From Candidatus Nitrotoga sp. HW29 (lineage in GTDB: Bacteria > Pseudomonadota > Gammaproteobacteria > Burkholderiales > Gallionellaceae), in NCBI RefSeq assembly GCF_924101635.2, contig NZ_CAKMAA020000073.1:1-51842 (forward strand): DNA of 51,842 bases, written 5' to 3'. Made by a program: the position numbers and the translations under genes. Below the pieces are notes generated by a model, which was not told where the DNA came from, made no database searches, and saw only the letters and a program-made list of their open reading frames with translations. Shown here in pieces: positions 17,701-25,601 of this stretch; the first letter of the stretch is position 1, and every line of letters begins with the position of its first letter.

Positions 17701-19229
17701 CAATGCTCGATATTGAGCATGTGGTGGATCAACCAGCATTTCGGCCTACGCTGCAGCTCGTTGGGGAACAAAAAGAAGGAACTATAGAACTCAGTCGATC
17801 TCCAGACCAAACCATCCAGGATATTGAGATTGAAGTCAAATTCGACCCAGGCAGTACCGGCGCGGTCGAAATATATGCATCGTGGATCGAGCGGGAAGGC
17901 AATCTTAAGAGACTGATTGAGGCGCAAGAAAAAAAAGGAAAAACAAACTGGGAAAATTCTTTCCCCAGATTGGTAGCCAAATTTGACCATAAAGATATGG
18001 AGAAAGACCTAATCCATTCGATGCCCGCTACGACACCAGTTATTCGGGATCCAAGCTCCAAGAACTGGAAATTCAAACATGAATTTAATGATTGCAAACA
18101 TCGTAAAGTTTCTTATTGGGCACGAGGCATCAGCTCCGTATCAGCACAAATTGATGAAGCCACGCATCGCAAGGTAGATAATGAATTTGCAGCTCCGACC
18201 TTGGTGGAAGGCCATGACACCGCATTACGAGACCTTACCAATCCAGTCCCTTCCGTTGCCCATATCTTGGCATCGAGGATGCCAAAGGTACCGTCCCTAC
18301 GATATATCGTGCCCGCATTCTCATTCCGGACCGAAAAATCAAAACACAAAGTCAGGCGTATGCGCTCCAGCCTCCTTTGCTTGCATATGGATGGAGATTG
18401 GTGGGACTCGGGTGAAGATGAAATGCTGGCAGTAGTGCTGATCGACCCAACGAAAGTATCCGGCTCCTTTGAAGATGTTCAAGAAAAATATTCACAACTA
18501 GCTTCGTTCTGGGGTGCTGATCCCACCAAACAATCGGAACAAAATCTCTCCAGGCTTCCCAACTTTATGGGACCGCAACATTTTATCGAGACGGCAACCC
18601 CACATAAGTTGACCTACCCAAAAAAAAATAAATCCGGCCAGATAGAATATGTCACCGCATACCTATCGCTCGCTTTGTTTAAGCCGAAATTCTGCATGGA
18701 TGCAGGGAGCTGGCGTGTCGAAATTCCGCTTGTAAATCCAAGTGCTGTTTCCCGTCCATTTGTGCGGTTTGCCTTCGCACGCTATCAGAAGTACGCGCTG
18801 CCCGATCTACAACTGTCCGATATTGTCGTTGCTGATTATGCGCAACTATCCGATGAGCGAGAAGCAGTGATTATGTGTGACCCCACAAACAATAATTTGA
18901 TCAGGGTAACCGTTTATGGGATCAGTTTCCAAGGTTTGGAGAGATCCGGTGAGGCACGGGTGGCCTGCTGGCTAGAACGTCGATGCACACCCCTGCATGA
19001 TGGTGTTGCAGCATGGATTCCAGAAAGCGAGCCAAAACCATTGTCGCGCACGGTTCGTGAAGGACGCGCCTGCTGGCATGGAGAGCTGCCTTCGGCAGAA
19101 TCCTCCCGATCAAACAACTATCGAGTTGCAATTGTCGAGGAAGAATATTACTTGCGCGACAAAAAAAACAAGGAATACGGCGCGATTCCGATTTATTTTG
19201 ATTTGGTGCCGGTACGTGAAATCGATTGA
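14781..19229 (+). CDS. Large partner protein of the giant-protein cluster
   Basis: A 1482-residue protein from ATG 14781, which has GGGGGAG just upstream and lies 10 bases after the previous stop; the frame extends 14 codons earlier inside the previous gene. No signal peptide or membrane segment is visible. It reads as a soluble, mixed alpha/beta protein with few repeats. Landmarks in the last third are RRMRSSLLCLHMDGDWWDSG and RPFVRFAFARYQKYALPD followed by LSDIVVADYAQLSDER; I associate these patterns with large uncharacterised proteins from distant phyla. Tight coupling with the Tat-targeted protein suggests a complex. Function unknown. It could reach the periplasm by riding on its Tat-targeted partner, which is an inference. 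Confidence 0.7.
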   Translation: MQDSIPSQCDPIIPNNNPMIVRWIVIPKGLSEIQGQTNIKSLSLTVMPVLDQSTFVWNGPFDKNATYRNWATWVKKSLLGLKISISPLNGQCTDDTSCVYPVNFSEEMRNKIIMDQLWDTFFNGSRAGQDVSPSSTISSAAAAELIALDQTSVFAKTSQEIIKHLISMHMSRSINGANRNGNMRPPSVRIDQLFSPSGQTNEDQPILSGPDCSRPSCWEDNLKKGYSQISDIFLPVKPSLSRLFAAQTASPQYNTNEVGDERSLTNDLLDSLKNIESVYRAVPALSHESMKTYMSKGMDRQPIFTAEAVGSMLEGFKKVFSSRDKYNTRNDPTVKKLDHPWANVAVQHMITTIPYVANKKVIAKMARVDSSKSPKQRLAMLMAEPGLLSSIGLLFDVEIPIESHQAIGDEFRISVSANWKTCPAFLEQCPKTVITEKGVPKAKESVFDEQGFLNLGARNEQGEPQFVLTDFRFDEALRHLQNGAHADRNQLPEYSPGANALLLPAFQFSEILSHDLALHWVNRRDAAVNRKEFKENDDLYLDNLAIGIRPHLGRLSDDDSKKINWFDLAGKHVTYDALKGKARTSRDIARDDSYAPLVSYDKLETGKSRVAELMCTWNGWGLGLPLPGTKSTKHQFPKKESARPRSFPPFRYGDSVCMAARLVLRDGSCLLSANEAASKLGANWPESEEGSPLIVGSREESVSKPFRLLRWERLRAPAILHDKPPRQHKWWPPESASRAVVATSHQHGLENHSVSFRFVVPDKEPDMFSTWKHGMFNKTVDPKETAFPNATMDNEANFIPVRLSYGDRTEPAFEENSVFGSPRSIPYHPDPLVTQIHIWAVRRLHANSTEWVPIGNTDGTEVCVKFNVYHSSHWPAANALHIQVIAEKRKKPGPLLVLHEKINVLKVHVPEGESMTLVFAPAGDEATISKKHAFGLKRCKQMLTKFFVESKLHLLSSNLYPKYSSCLPFLANTSMLDIEHVVDQPAFRPTLQLVGEQKEGTIELSRSPDQTIQDIEIEVKFDPGSTGAVEIYASWIEREGNLKRLIEAQEKKGKTNWENSFPRLVAKFDHKDMEKDLIHSMPATTPVIRDPSSKNWKFKHEFNDCKHRKVSYWARGISSVSAQIDEATHRKVDNEFAAPTLVEGHDTALRDLTNPVPSVAHILASRMPKVPSLRYIVPAFSFRTEKSKHKVRRMRSSLLCLHMDGDWWDSGEDEMLAVVLIDPTKVSGSFEDVQEKYSQLASFWGADPTKQSEQNLSRLPNFMGPQHFIETATPHKLTYPKKNKSGQIEYVTAYLSLALFKPKFCMDAGSWRVEIPLVNPSAVSRPFVRFAFARYQKYALPDLQLSDIVVADYAQLSDEREAVIMCDPTNNNLIRVTVYGISFQGLERSGEARVACWLERRCTPLHDGVAAWIPESEPKPLSRTVREGRACWHGELPSAESSRSNNYRVAIVEEEYYLRDKKNKEYGAIPIYFDLVPVREID

Positions 19230-19302
19230 TTCTTAGACACGAAAATGAATATGCTCGCCATAACCGGCAAATAACAAAGTCAATCAAATCAGGAGATACA
19301 AA

Positions 19303-20286
19303 ATGCTAAATATTAGCAACACTACAAGAAAATTTCCCCGCATGATTTATGACACCTTTGTGACTAGTTCTGCAGGAACAAAAATATCGGAACAATATGT
19401 CACTAGCAAGAATATTACAGTAAATGCACCAGGTGAAAACAAAGTAAGAGATCACAACGGACTGACCTATGTCTCAATAGGGGGAACAAAGGCGACGATT
19501 GTTCTGCCGTGTCTCACGACAAGCGTACGAGTCGGACTAGTGCAGGGCACCGCTGCAAAAGCAACCGTTCGGTTTATTGACGAATACTCCCTTCAAAGGG
19601 CAATCGTCATCCCTTCTAAAATTACCCCGGGAGGTGTTTATTATGTTGAGTACTCTGGGGCGGCTTCGGTTATCAGTATTGAAGTGGAGTGGCCAATGGG
19701 TGTTGAAGCCGGGCTTGTTGATATTATATTTGTTGTAGATGATATGGAAGAAACAGCAGCGGAAGATGATGCAACCATGGCCAGTATTGAAACCATGGCA
19801 AGCATAGACGAGACAACCTGTTCTGGGATCGTGTTCGCAGAAACTAGTATCTTATCTGGAAATACGGATGATTTAAACGCTGCGAGGCGGTTTATTGCCG
19901 GCGTGGCATACAAGCGCAACGGCACGGGTACTGCTAAGCCTAAAATTCCTAGTGAGAGTGACCTAGCCAATCCAATTACTAAAGCCATTTGGGAAAACTG
20001 CAAAACCGCTGCAAAATCTGCGGCTAACGATGATGTAGGAACCTGTAAACACTTTGTTATCTGGTACTCAGACGATAATGGCAATACACCGTCAAAATTT
20101 CCAAAAGAAATTAAAGATCCATGGCCGTATACTCAAATTGACAAAATTAAGCAAAGCTGGGGGCCATTCAAAATGCCATTTCCTCCTATTTTTACGGAAT
20201 TTAATGAAATCGCTATGCAGCCATTGGATTTGCTCAATCGCGAAATAAACAACATATACGTTATTACGTACTGTGGCGTAGCTTAA
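19303..20286 (+). CDS. Third gene of the giant-protein cluster, possible SleB-like domain
   Basis: A 327-residue protein with start ATG at 19303 and CAGGAG seven bases upstream. Residues 1-150 are beta-rich without a signal peptide. Residues 150-180 form a Met/Ser/Asp/Glu-rich linker. Residues 175-290 contain FAETSIL, DLNAARRFIAGVAYKRNG and CKHFVIWYSDD. The A-E-T then A-A-R-x-F-I-x-x-V-A-Y-x-R-N spacing faintly resembles the A-E...V-A-x-V-x-x-N-R core of SleB-type cell-wall hydrolases, but this is a weak resemblance. It lies 73 bases after the previous gene on the same strand, so it probably belongs to the same unit. Function unknown. Confidence 0.55.
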   Translation: MLNISNTTRKFPRMIYDTFVTSSAGTKISEQYVTSKNITVNAPGENKVRDHNGLTYVSIGGTKATIVLPCLTTSVRVGLVQGTAAKATVRFIDEYSLQRAIVIPSKITPGGVYYVEYSGAASVISIEVEWPMGVEAGLVDIIFVVDDMEETAAEDDATMASIETMASIDETTCSGIVFAETSILSGNTDDLNAARRFIAGVAYKRNGTGTAKPKIPSESDLANPITKAIWENCKTAAKSAANDDVGTCKHFVIWYSDDNGNTPSKFPKEIKDPWPYTQIDKIKQSWGPFKMPFPPIFTEFNEIAMQPLDLLNREINNIYVITYCGVA

Positions 20287-20596
20287 CGTATTTCAGAATT
20301 CATTATGACCGTCTGGCAATAAGGGTAATGTTGGTGCGAGTTGAAAAAACAAAATCAACAGCCCTGCCCCAAGGGGGCGGGGTATTGTAACGAATTGCTC
20401 GAAAATCATAGATTTTCATTGCAATGTTATCTATGCGTCGCAAGCAATGGGGAATTTACCCGCAGAGATTTAATCCTTGATTATTTGCTGCCCAGTTATT
20501 AATCAAAGTAAGATCGGGCGGATGGATCTTATGTTAACTTTGCCACTATCCCCCGTTGCGTATTGGAATTTTAAATGCAGAACGGAGGAATTCAAG
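20287..20596. other. Intergenic region with two hairpins
   Basis: No gene seen. A strong GC hairpin, CCCTGCCCC-AAG-GGGGCGGGG (20362-20382), lies 76 bases after the 327-residue gene and may end its transcript, though the T-run after it is poor. A second perfect hairpin, GAAAATC-ATA-GATTTTC, is at 20401-20417. Confidence 0.4.
20362..20388 (+). terminator. Possible terminator after the giant-protein cluster
   Basis: A nine-base stem with one G-T pair and a three-base loop (20362-20382), followed by TATTGT. It is very stable, but the weak T-tract makes intrinsic termination uncertain. Confidence 0.35.
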
Positions 20597-20896
20597 ATGA
20601 CAACTCATCACTTTGGTCAGGGTTCATTTAAAAATGAGCTATGGGTTAACAACAACTCAGTTTTTAAAAAACCAATAGGAGTAGACGTTGAGTTTGTAGG
20701 TGCAGGGGCATTTGATTGGGTATTTGACGATGAAAATGGTAAAGAAATTCGAACACTTCGTGAAGAGAATGCACATGGAGGATGGCATAGTATGGATTTT
20801 AAATCGCTTGGGCTGTTCAACAATTATAGTATAGGGTTCAGGAATGTCTCTCCAAGTGAATTAACTATAAAGCAAGGCGATGTGCGACTTCCATAG
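20597..20896 (+). CDS. Small hypothetical protein, 99 residues
   Basis: Starts at ATG 20597 with CGGAGGA upstream; the frame is open 40 codons earlier but without a ribosome site. The product begins MTTHHFGQGSFKNELWVNNN and reads as a small beta-sandwich-like protein with GAFDWVFDDENGKEI in the middle. No signal peptide. Not recognised. It follows the giant-protein cluster but is separated by a strong hairpin, so it may be expressed on its own. Confidence 0.55.
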   Translation: MTTHHFGQGSFKNELWVNNNSVFKKPIGVDVEFVGAGAFDWVFDDENGKEIRTLREENAHGGWHSMDFKSLGLFNNYSIGFRNVSPSELTIKQGDVRLP

Positions 20897-21113
20897 ATCC
20901 GCTTTAATTGTGATGAAAACAACCTTGGTTGACTAGGAAATAGTATCTCATTTATGGATATAATGACTTCGGATGACAATATTAGTAAATTTAACTGTTT
21001 TATTAATACATTACCATCGAAAACAAGCCCATGCGTTATATGAAACAAAGGGCTTATTAATCTATGTCGAAACCAGCCTGTAACAGCAGTCGATAGAAGC
21101 CATTGAACAAGAT

Positions 21114-21512
21114 TTAGCTACCGAGAATCTTTGCTGCTTTCCCTAAATCCATCCCTTCGCTCGGCGGTATGCCGTTTCGACATAAATTCAGTTCATAATT
21201 CAGCGCAAAGTCCGTTTTACCGCCCTCTTTGGTTGGCGTGTTAGGTTGAATTAATTTAACCGCAAGGCGGCTACACCCTTCCTGGTTAAATTTCTTGATT
21301 GTTGATACCTCCGCTCTGATTGGATCGGACGCGCCGGTTACAGTGTGAATTACATCTGCTTCTTTGCCTTCTACAATCCCTTTGGCTGCACCATTTGGCG
21401 CATTCAATGCCTGCATGAGCAACGCCTTCATGCTAATGCTTTCCGCTGCGTTTGCCGCAGTTACCAAAAGAGTGATCGTTGCAATGGTGATAAAGCATTT
21501 TGTAACGATCAT
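21114..21512 (-). CDS. Small secreted protein at the end of the transfer operon
   Basis: A 132-residue protein with a signal peptide (MIVTKCFITIATITLLVTAANA, cleavage after about residue 22) and a mature part containing two cysteines, at EGCSRLAV and NLCRNG, that could form a disulphide. The start codon overlaps the traN stop as ATGA, so translation is coupled to it. Its position after traN on the same strand suggests a periplasmic role in mating-pair formation. I do not recognise the family. Confidence 0.7.
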   Translation of the reverse strand: MIVTKCFITIATITLLVTAANAAESISMKALLMQALNAPNGAAKGIVEGKEADVIHTVTGASDPIRAEVSTIKKFNQEGCSRLAVKLIQPNTPTKEGGKTDFALNYELNLCRNGIPPSEGMDLGKAAKILGS

Positions 21513-23239
21513 TGACGACCTCGTGTGTAGTAGTTATTCAGCTTGCGCTGCATAGTGGCGGTGCTATCGGTATTGATAATGGTTGCGCTTGGCATTCTTA
21601 CTTTTGCCATAATCTCGTTGGTGAATTCGGTCAGGTCAATTCTCGAAAAATCCAGACTGGCAAACTCGGTTGGGGTGAAGCCAGTGCAGTCCGTGACAGG
21701 CTTACCAATTTGCACTCCACCTGATGTATTGAAAATTCTTGCCAAACGGGAATTGAAACAGCAATAACTTTCCGTTGTCTGCATACAGGTGCCGATAATT
21801 GGTATCTTTATTGAACAATGGCTCCCTGTGTAACGACAAAGGTTCTGCCCTTTTTTCATGGCGAGCATTTTTTCTGGCTGGTCGCACGACAAAAGTTCTT
21901 GAAGAATCATCAGTCCTACTTGGATCGCAAGTGACGTGGGGTCGAATGCAAAACTGATCCCACCAAAAGACCCCAGTGCCCCAGGTACTGCTCCCCACGT
22001 TGCGGTAAAGCCGTAAAGCGAAAAAGACGGACTGAATGGCATCGACGACCCACCGACGAGTGATCCGACCGGGGTTGATGCAAGCGCCGAGTCCAATCCT
22101 CGCACAATATGAAAGTTATCAAACAGCGTGTCATACATGTAACTGCTGCCATATTTCAGTGTCTGTCCACCGGCACTCACGGCATATCCCATGACGGAAG
22201 CATTGCTTACTGCCGCACCACCTCCACTCGTCTTGCAGCAGTTAACCAAACCAAACAGTGATTTTTTACAACTAGACCCCTGCCCTCCAAATATACGCAG
22301 GCTCGCTGCATCCATGTAATTTCCGGCTTGTCGCATGACTTCCATCATGGCGGCTGTTTGAGCAAAATCCGTGTCCGGCACATGACCGGTATTGAAACAG
22401 TTGCCGCCTGTGCAGTAGGTGTTTCCACCGCAATCTGCAACGGTGGAAGACGACCCGGGCGCGCTTTGGCAGCGATAGGTTTTTTCGGTAAGGCTGCACT
22501 GATTGTTGATAGCAGTTGTCAGGCATTGCGATGTGCCGAGCGCGCATCCTCTAGCCTGTAATGCGCCGCAGTCCGTTTGCGGCGTCCCCAGACACGAATA
22601 ATTGTCTTGCCAGCTCCAGCAGTCTTTGTACACCGGCAATCCGTTAATTATGCGTGTTGCCGCTGGCTCAACGCAGATGTGCGACGCAATCGCGCAGGTC
22701 GGGCTGTTTGCGTAAGGTTGGCACTGGGTGTTATTGAGGGTGTCGGTCACAATGGTATAGCTATCAGCTACTCTTAGTGTGTTCGGCGGCGTGGATAACG
22801 CCGGGTTGCCACACCGCCATGTGTTATCCCATTGCATGCAGCCAGTGCCAAACGTGGTGTCGATAACCGCACACGTTGAGCTGACTTGCCAACACCCTGA
22901 AATTTGCCTGAAGGCTGAACAATAATCGACAGCGTTGGGTTTGATGCAGGTATAGGTGTCCTGATATTCCCAGCAACCGCCAACCTCGGCCAGCGTCACC
23001 GTGACACCGACAATAGTTTTGCTGGGTGTGCTATCGACACAGATGGAACTCTCCAGCCGACAATCAGCGGCAATTGCCCGACCGCAGAGCACCATGACGA
23101 AAAGGATCACTACAGAGCCGACCAATAAATAGTGTGCCGTGCGCCCCGAGATTGTCGAAGAGACAGGTGGTTCGACAAGCTCACCACGAGCGGATTTCAA
23201 TCTGTTTAATGACCCAACCACCAACGCTAGCGCCTTCAT
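21509..23239 (-). CDS. traN: TraN-like mating-pair stabilisation protein, C-terminal part
   Basis: A 576-residue cysteine-rich exported protein. TraN is the outer-membrane adhesin that stabilises contact with the recipient in F-type conjugation. The long run of W-x-C and C-pair motifs (residues 70-300) and the conserved C-terminal block CKKSLFGLVNCCK, then CDQPEKMLAMKKGQNLC and ESYCCFNSRLARI, are typical of the TraN C-terminus. The start at 23239 overlaps the stop of the upstream ORF as TAATG. The N-terminus carries an insertion-like SARGELVEP segment encoded by a dispersed repeat, ahead of a signal-like YLLVGSVVILFVMVLCGRAIA. TraN is usually one protein; here the N-terminal part is a separate ORF. 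Confidence 0.85.
   Translation of the reverse strand: MKALALVVGSLNRLKSARGELVEPPVSSTISGRTAHYLLVGSVVILFVMVLCGRAIAADCRLESSICVDSTPSKTIVGVTVTLAEVGGCWEYQDTYTCIKPNAVDYCSAFRQISGCWQVSSTCAVIDTTFGTGCMQWDNTWRCGNPALSTPPNTLRVADSYTIVTDTLNNTQCQPYANSPTCAIASHICVEPAATRIINGLPVYKDCWSWQDNYSCLGTPQTDCGALQARGCALGTSQCLTTAINNQCSLTEKTYRCQSAPGSSSTVADCGGNTYCTGGNCFNTGHVPDTDFAQTAAMMEVMRQAGNYMDAASLRIFGGQGSSCKKSLFGLVNCCKTSGGGAAVSNASVMGYAVSAGGQTLKYGSSYMYDTLFDNFHIVRGLDSALASTPVGSLVGGSSMPFSPSFSLYGFTATWGAVPGALGSFGGISFAFDPTSLAIQVGLMILQELLSCDQPEKMLAMKKGQNLCRYTGSHCSIKIPIIGTCMQTTESYCCFNSRLARIFNTSGGVQIGKPVTDCTGFTPTEFASLDFSRIDLTEFTNEIMAKVRMPSATIINTDSTATMQRKLNNYYTRGRQ
23166..23193. repeat. Dispersed palindromic repeat inside the traN N-terminus
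   Basis: GTGGTTCGACAAGCTCACCAC with flanking bases is a short element I remember as dispersed in proteobacterial genomes; read on the minus strand it encodes RGELVEP. Its arms GTGGT and ACCAC are inverted. Here it lies in frame between the traN start codon and its signal-like segment. Confidence 0.5.
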
Positions 23240-23982
23240 TACTGTGCTCGCTGTTGCAAGACGACGCACTCGTTGGACGTCCAGGTGCTTACCGTCGAGG
23301 CACCTCGCCGACAACTCAATGATTCGTAGCTTTTTGCTGTCTGGCTGCATTGATAGTTGGCATCTGCATCCACCACAATCGTGCGTCCGACAATACACAT
23401 GTGATTGGTTGTGGTCAGATACTCGTTGCAGACTTCGGTGGTATAGGTTGGCGGCTTGGTGATGGTTTGGGTCGTGCATCCGGTAAAAGCTCCGATTGCG
23501 GATGGACTGGCATACCCCAATGATATTGCTGCCAGTGTTCCAGGATTGGCTTCTATGATTCTCGATCTTGTGACATTCGGATCGCCCGGGGGGAGGGTGA
23601 ACTGCGGTCGCGTTGTCGGGTTACGCGCCATGTAATTGATGGCTTCGCAGTTTTTCTGGAGGAAGGCGTTTGGGTTGACCGGTCCGGTCTGACAGGCGGT
23701 CACTTTCCCTGCCCCTGGCGTAATCGTGTCTCCGCTTCCCCCCATGAAATAGCCAGCTTCTGGCGCGGTACTGCTGTAATTGTAGTAGCTCGGATTGAAG
23801 CTGTTGACCGTAGTCGCTATCGTGCCGTTGGTGATGTTTGTCGATGCACTGGGGTTGGCACTTTGCGCGGTGGCTTGACCATCGATAAACGCCTGCTCCA
23901 CGGGCGTAACGGCATGTGACAGCAGCGGGATTGCGCCACTCAGATACAAGACCATGGCAAACTTTCTGCACCCTGCTCTCAT
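23239..23982 (-). CDS. TraN-like protein, N-terminal part
   Basis: A 247-residue exported protein. Start ATG 23982 overlaps the trbC stop as ATGA. The signal peptide is RKFAMVLYLSGAIPLLSHA. The mature part, with DTITPGAGKVTACQTG, FLQKNCEAINYMARNP and TRPQFTLPPGDPNVTRS, resembles the N-terminal domain of IncC/SXT-type TraN. It then stops, and a second ORF with its own signal-like segment carries the rest. Either traN was split by a mutation or insertion and both halves are exported, or this is a natural two-subunit form. The C-terminal third holds eight cysteines. Confidence 0.65.
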   Translation of the reverse strand: MRAGCRKFAMVLYLSGAIPLLSHAVTPVEQAFIDGQATAQSANPSASTNITNGTIATTVNSFNPSYYNYSSTAPEAGYFMGGSGDTITPGAGKVTACQTGPVNPNAFLQKNCEAINYMARNPTTRPQFTLPPGDPNVTRSRIIEANPGTLAAISLGYASPSAIGAFTGCTTQTITKPPTYTTEVCNEYLTTTNHMCIVGRTIVVDADANYQCSQTAKSYESLSCRRGASTVSTWTSNECVVLQQRAQ

Positions 23983-24594
23983 GGATGATCCACTTTGACT
24001 TTGTCGCCAAACAAGCGCGCAGTCACCGCCCATTGCGGTGACGTGCGCTCGATGTATTCAAGTGCATAGTCCTGACTTACGTCGCCCGTAACCTTCACGT
24101 ACCGATCCGGTTGAGCGCAGCCACTGTCCAATTGGTCGCCAACGTCGGATTGAGCAAGCACCAGTGCAGGCACTTGATTCACTTTGAACTGAGTAAACGC
24201 GGGCGGATGGATGACTGCTTCAACACGATGATTGCCTAGCAGCGCGCTGATGCGCTTTGACATGTCGGTCATTTTGTCGCCATTGAAACCACGGAATATC
24301 AGTCGCGCACCGGTTCTTTCCGAACGACACAAAGATCATCATTTCCGGTGTTGCTGGCTTTGTTTGCAAGGGCTGCTGGCGAAATTGCTTTGCCACGTCC
24401 GCCGGGTTTGCGGTGGTCGCCGGTTTAGGCAATGCGGTTACATCAGGTGCAAGGGCTCGGTATTGATTAACAACGCGCTCGTTGATCTCCTGGAGAATCC
24501 GGTTTGATCTTTCCAGTACCGTTTCTGCGCTGGCTTGCTGCATCAGTAAAACAAGCACACAGGCCAATGTGATGCGTGACGTGACGTTCACCAT
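23979..24594 (-). pseudogene. trbC: trbC, frameshifted with a small internal deletion
   Basis: TrbC is a thioredoxin-like periplasmic protein of F-type pilus assembly. The N-terminal frame starts at ATG 24594, which overlaps the traU stop as TGATG, with a signal peptide and the strand EMMIFVSFG. Sequence then continues only in another frame as ERTGARLIFRGFNGDKM, ending HPPAFTQFKVNQVPALVLAQ and VKVTGDVSQDYALEYI, all typical of the TrbC C-terminal half. The helix that normally links VSF to the next strand (roughly ten residues) is missing at the junction, near 24320-24335. Both a deletion and a frameshift are therefore present. Unless this is a sequencing error, no full TrbC can be made. Confidence 0.75.
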
Positions 24595-25601
24595 CAGAAG
24601 GCTCCCTGGCAACAGTTCCGCTTGCGGAAGATCATGTAGGCAAAATCTTCGCCAGCGGCCGGTATTTCTTTGCCAGCTCCCCAAATGACAGTTGTACGGC
24701 CTAGCGGCTGGCAACATTTACCGTTGATCTTGTCTTGCGCTACCGGAAAGTGCATCTGGTATTTGTAGTTGGTCTTGTCCATGAGCAATTGCGGGTAGTA
24801 TCCACACATGCCGGAACTCCCCGATGCGGCCCACATCAGCCCTTCGCGATGCATCTTGGCAATGATGCGCGACACCAGCAGGCTCGATGCCTGCACGCCT
24901 CCAATATGTGAGGCGACATGTCCGTTCAACGGATACATCGAACCCTGACAACCGGCACACCAGAACAACGTGTTGCTGCCAAATCCAAGGGAGGACGCAA
25001 CGCAATCCGCGCCACAGGCGAGTCTGGCTACCAGGTTGCCAAACAGGAATGAATCCGGATTGAGGATGCTGGTCATTTCGTCATCATTCCAAAGCGGATC
25101 AAGTTCGGTGAGATAGGCCACATCGAACACCTGCTGTTCGAGACACGGACTATCGACAACGGCTTCCAGCAATATCAATACCGGATCAACATACCAATGC
25201 ACCTGATAGAACGAGCTGGTGTCGGAATTGTCTTTTTTTCTTTGTGTGCCGTGTGGTGCGTCGAATCCGGGGTTCATATCAATACCGCCCAACGATGTCA
25301 TGCAGAATGGTTTTCGCACCACGTCAACGTGACGCACCGGCTCCCAGAAGCTGATCTTGATGCCGGGATTGACGCCGCACAGGCAAATCGGCGCACCACC
25401 GGGATTCGGTGTGTCCTCTTGCCCGAGCGCGACGGGTAGCGACAGTGCGCCCGCACCGAACGTGATTGGGAAAACACAACTCCAACAGATGTCAGTAATC
25501 GGATTTGGGAAACGCCCTTGGCACTCAAGAGATGCCATCGCATTCTGTCCACATATCAGCAGGCCGAACGCACAGAGTAATGTTTTAGTAACGTAGTTCA
25601 T
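24594..25601 (-). CDS. traU: TraU conjugal transfer protein
   Basis: A 335-residue periplasmic protein needed for F-type pilus assembly and DNA transfer. The signal peptide KTLLCAFGLLICGQNAMA precedes the conserved ITDICWSCVFPI, then APICLCG, GIKISFWEPVRHVDVVRKPFCM and a cysteine-rich C-terminus ending RKRNCCQGAF. The start is ATG 25601, inside the last codons of traW (17-base overlap); a TTG one codon earlier is in frame. Length and motifs are normal. Confidence 0.95.
   Translation of the reverse strand: MNYVTKTLLCAFGLLICGQNAMASLECQGRFPNPITDICWSCVFPITFGAGALSLPVALGQEDTPNPGGAPICLCGVNPGIKISFWEPVRHVDVVRKPFCMTSLGGIDMNPGFDAPHGTQRKKDNSDTSSFYQVHWYVDPVLILLEAVVDSPCLEQQVFDVAYLTELDPLWNDDEMTSILNPDSFLFGNLVARLACGADCVASSLGFGSNTLFWCAGCQGSMYPLNGHVASHIGGVQASSLLVSRIIAKMHREGLMWAASGSSGMCGYYPQLLMDKTNYKYQMHFPVAQDKINGKCCQPLGRTTVIWGAGKEIPAAGEDFAYMIFRKRNCCQGAF

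Noticed and set aside
8225-20286. Polymorphic-toxin or phage tail genes
   Set aside because: No VgrG, Rhs, tape-measure or sheath patterns and no toxin-immunity pair were visible.
24220-24717. 165-codon ORF as a separate protein
   Set aside because: Its N-terminal third overlaps traU and its C-terminal part is the frameshifted end of trbC.
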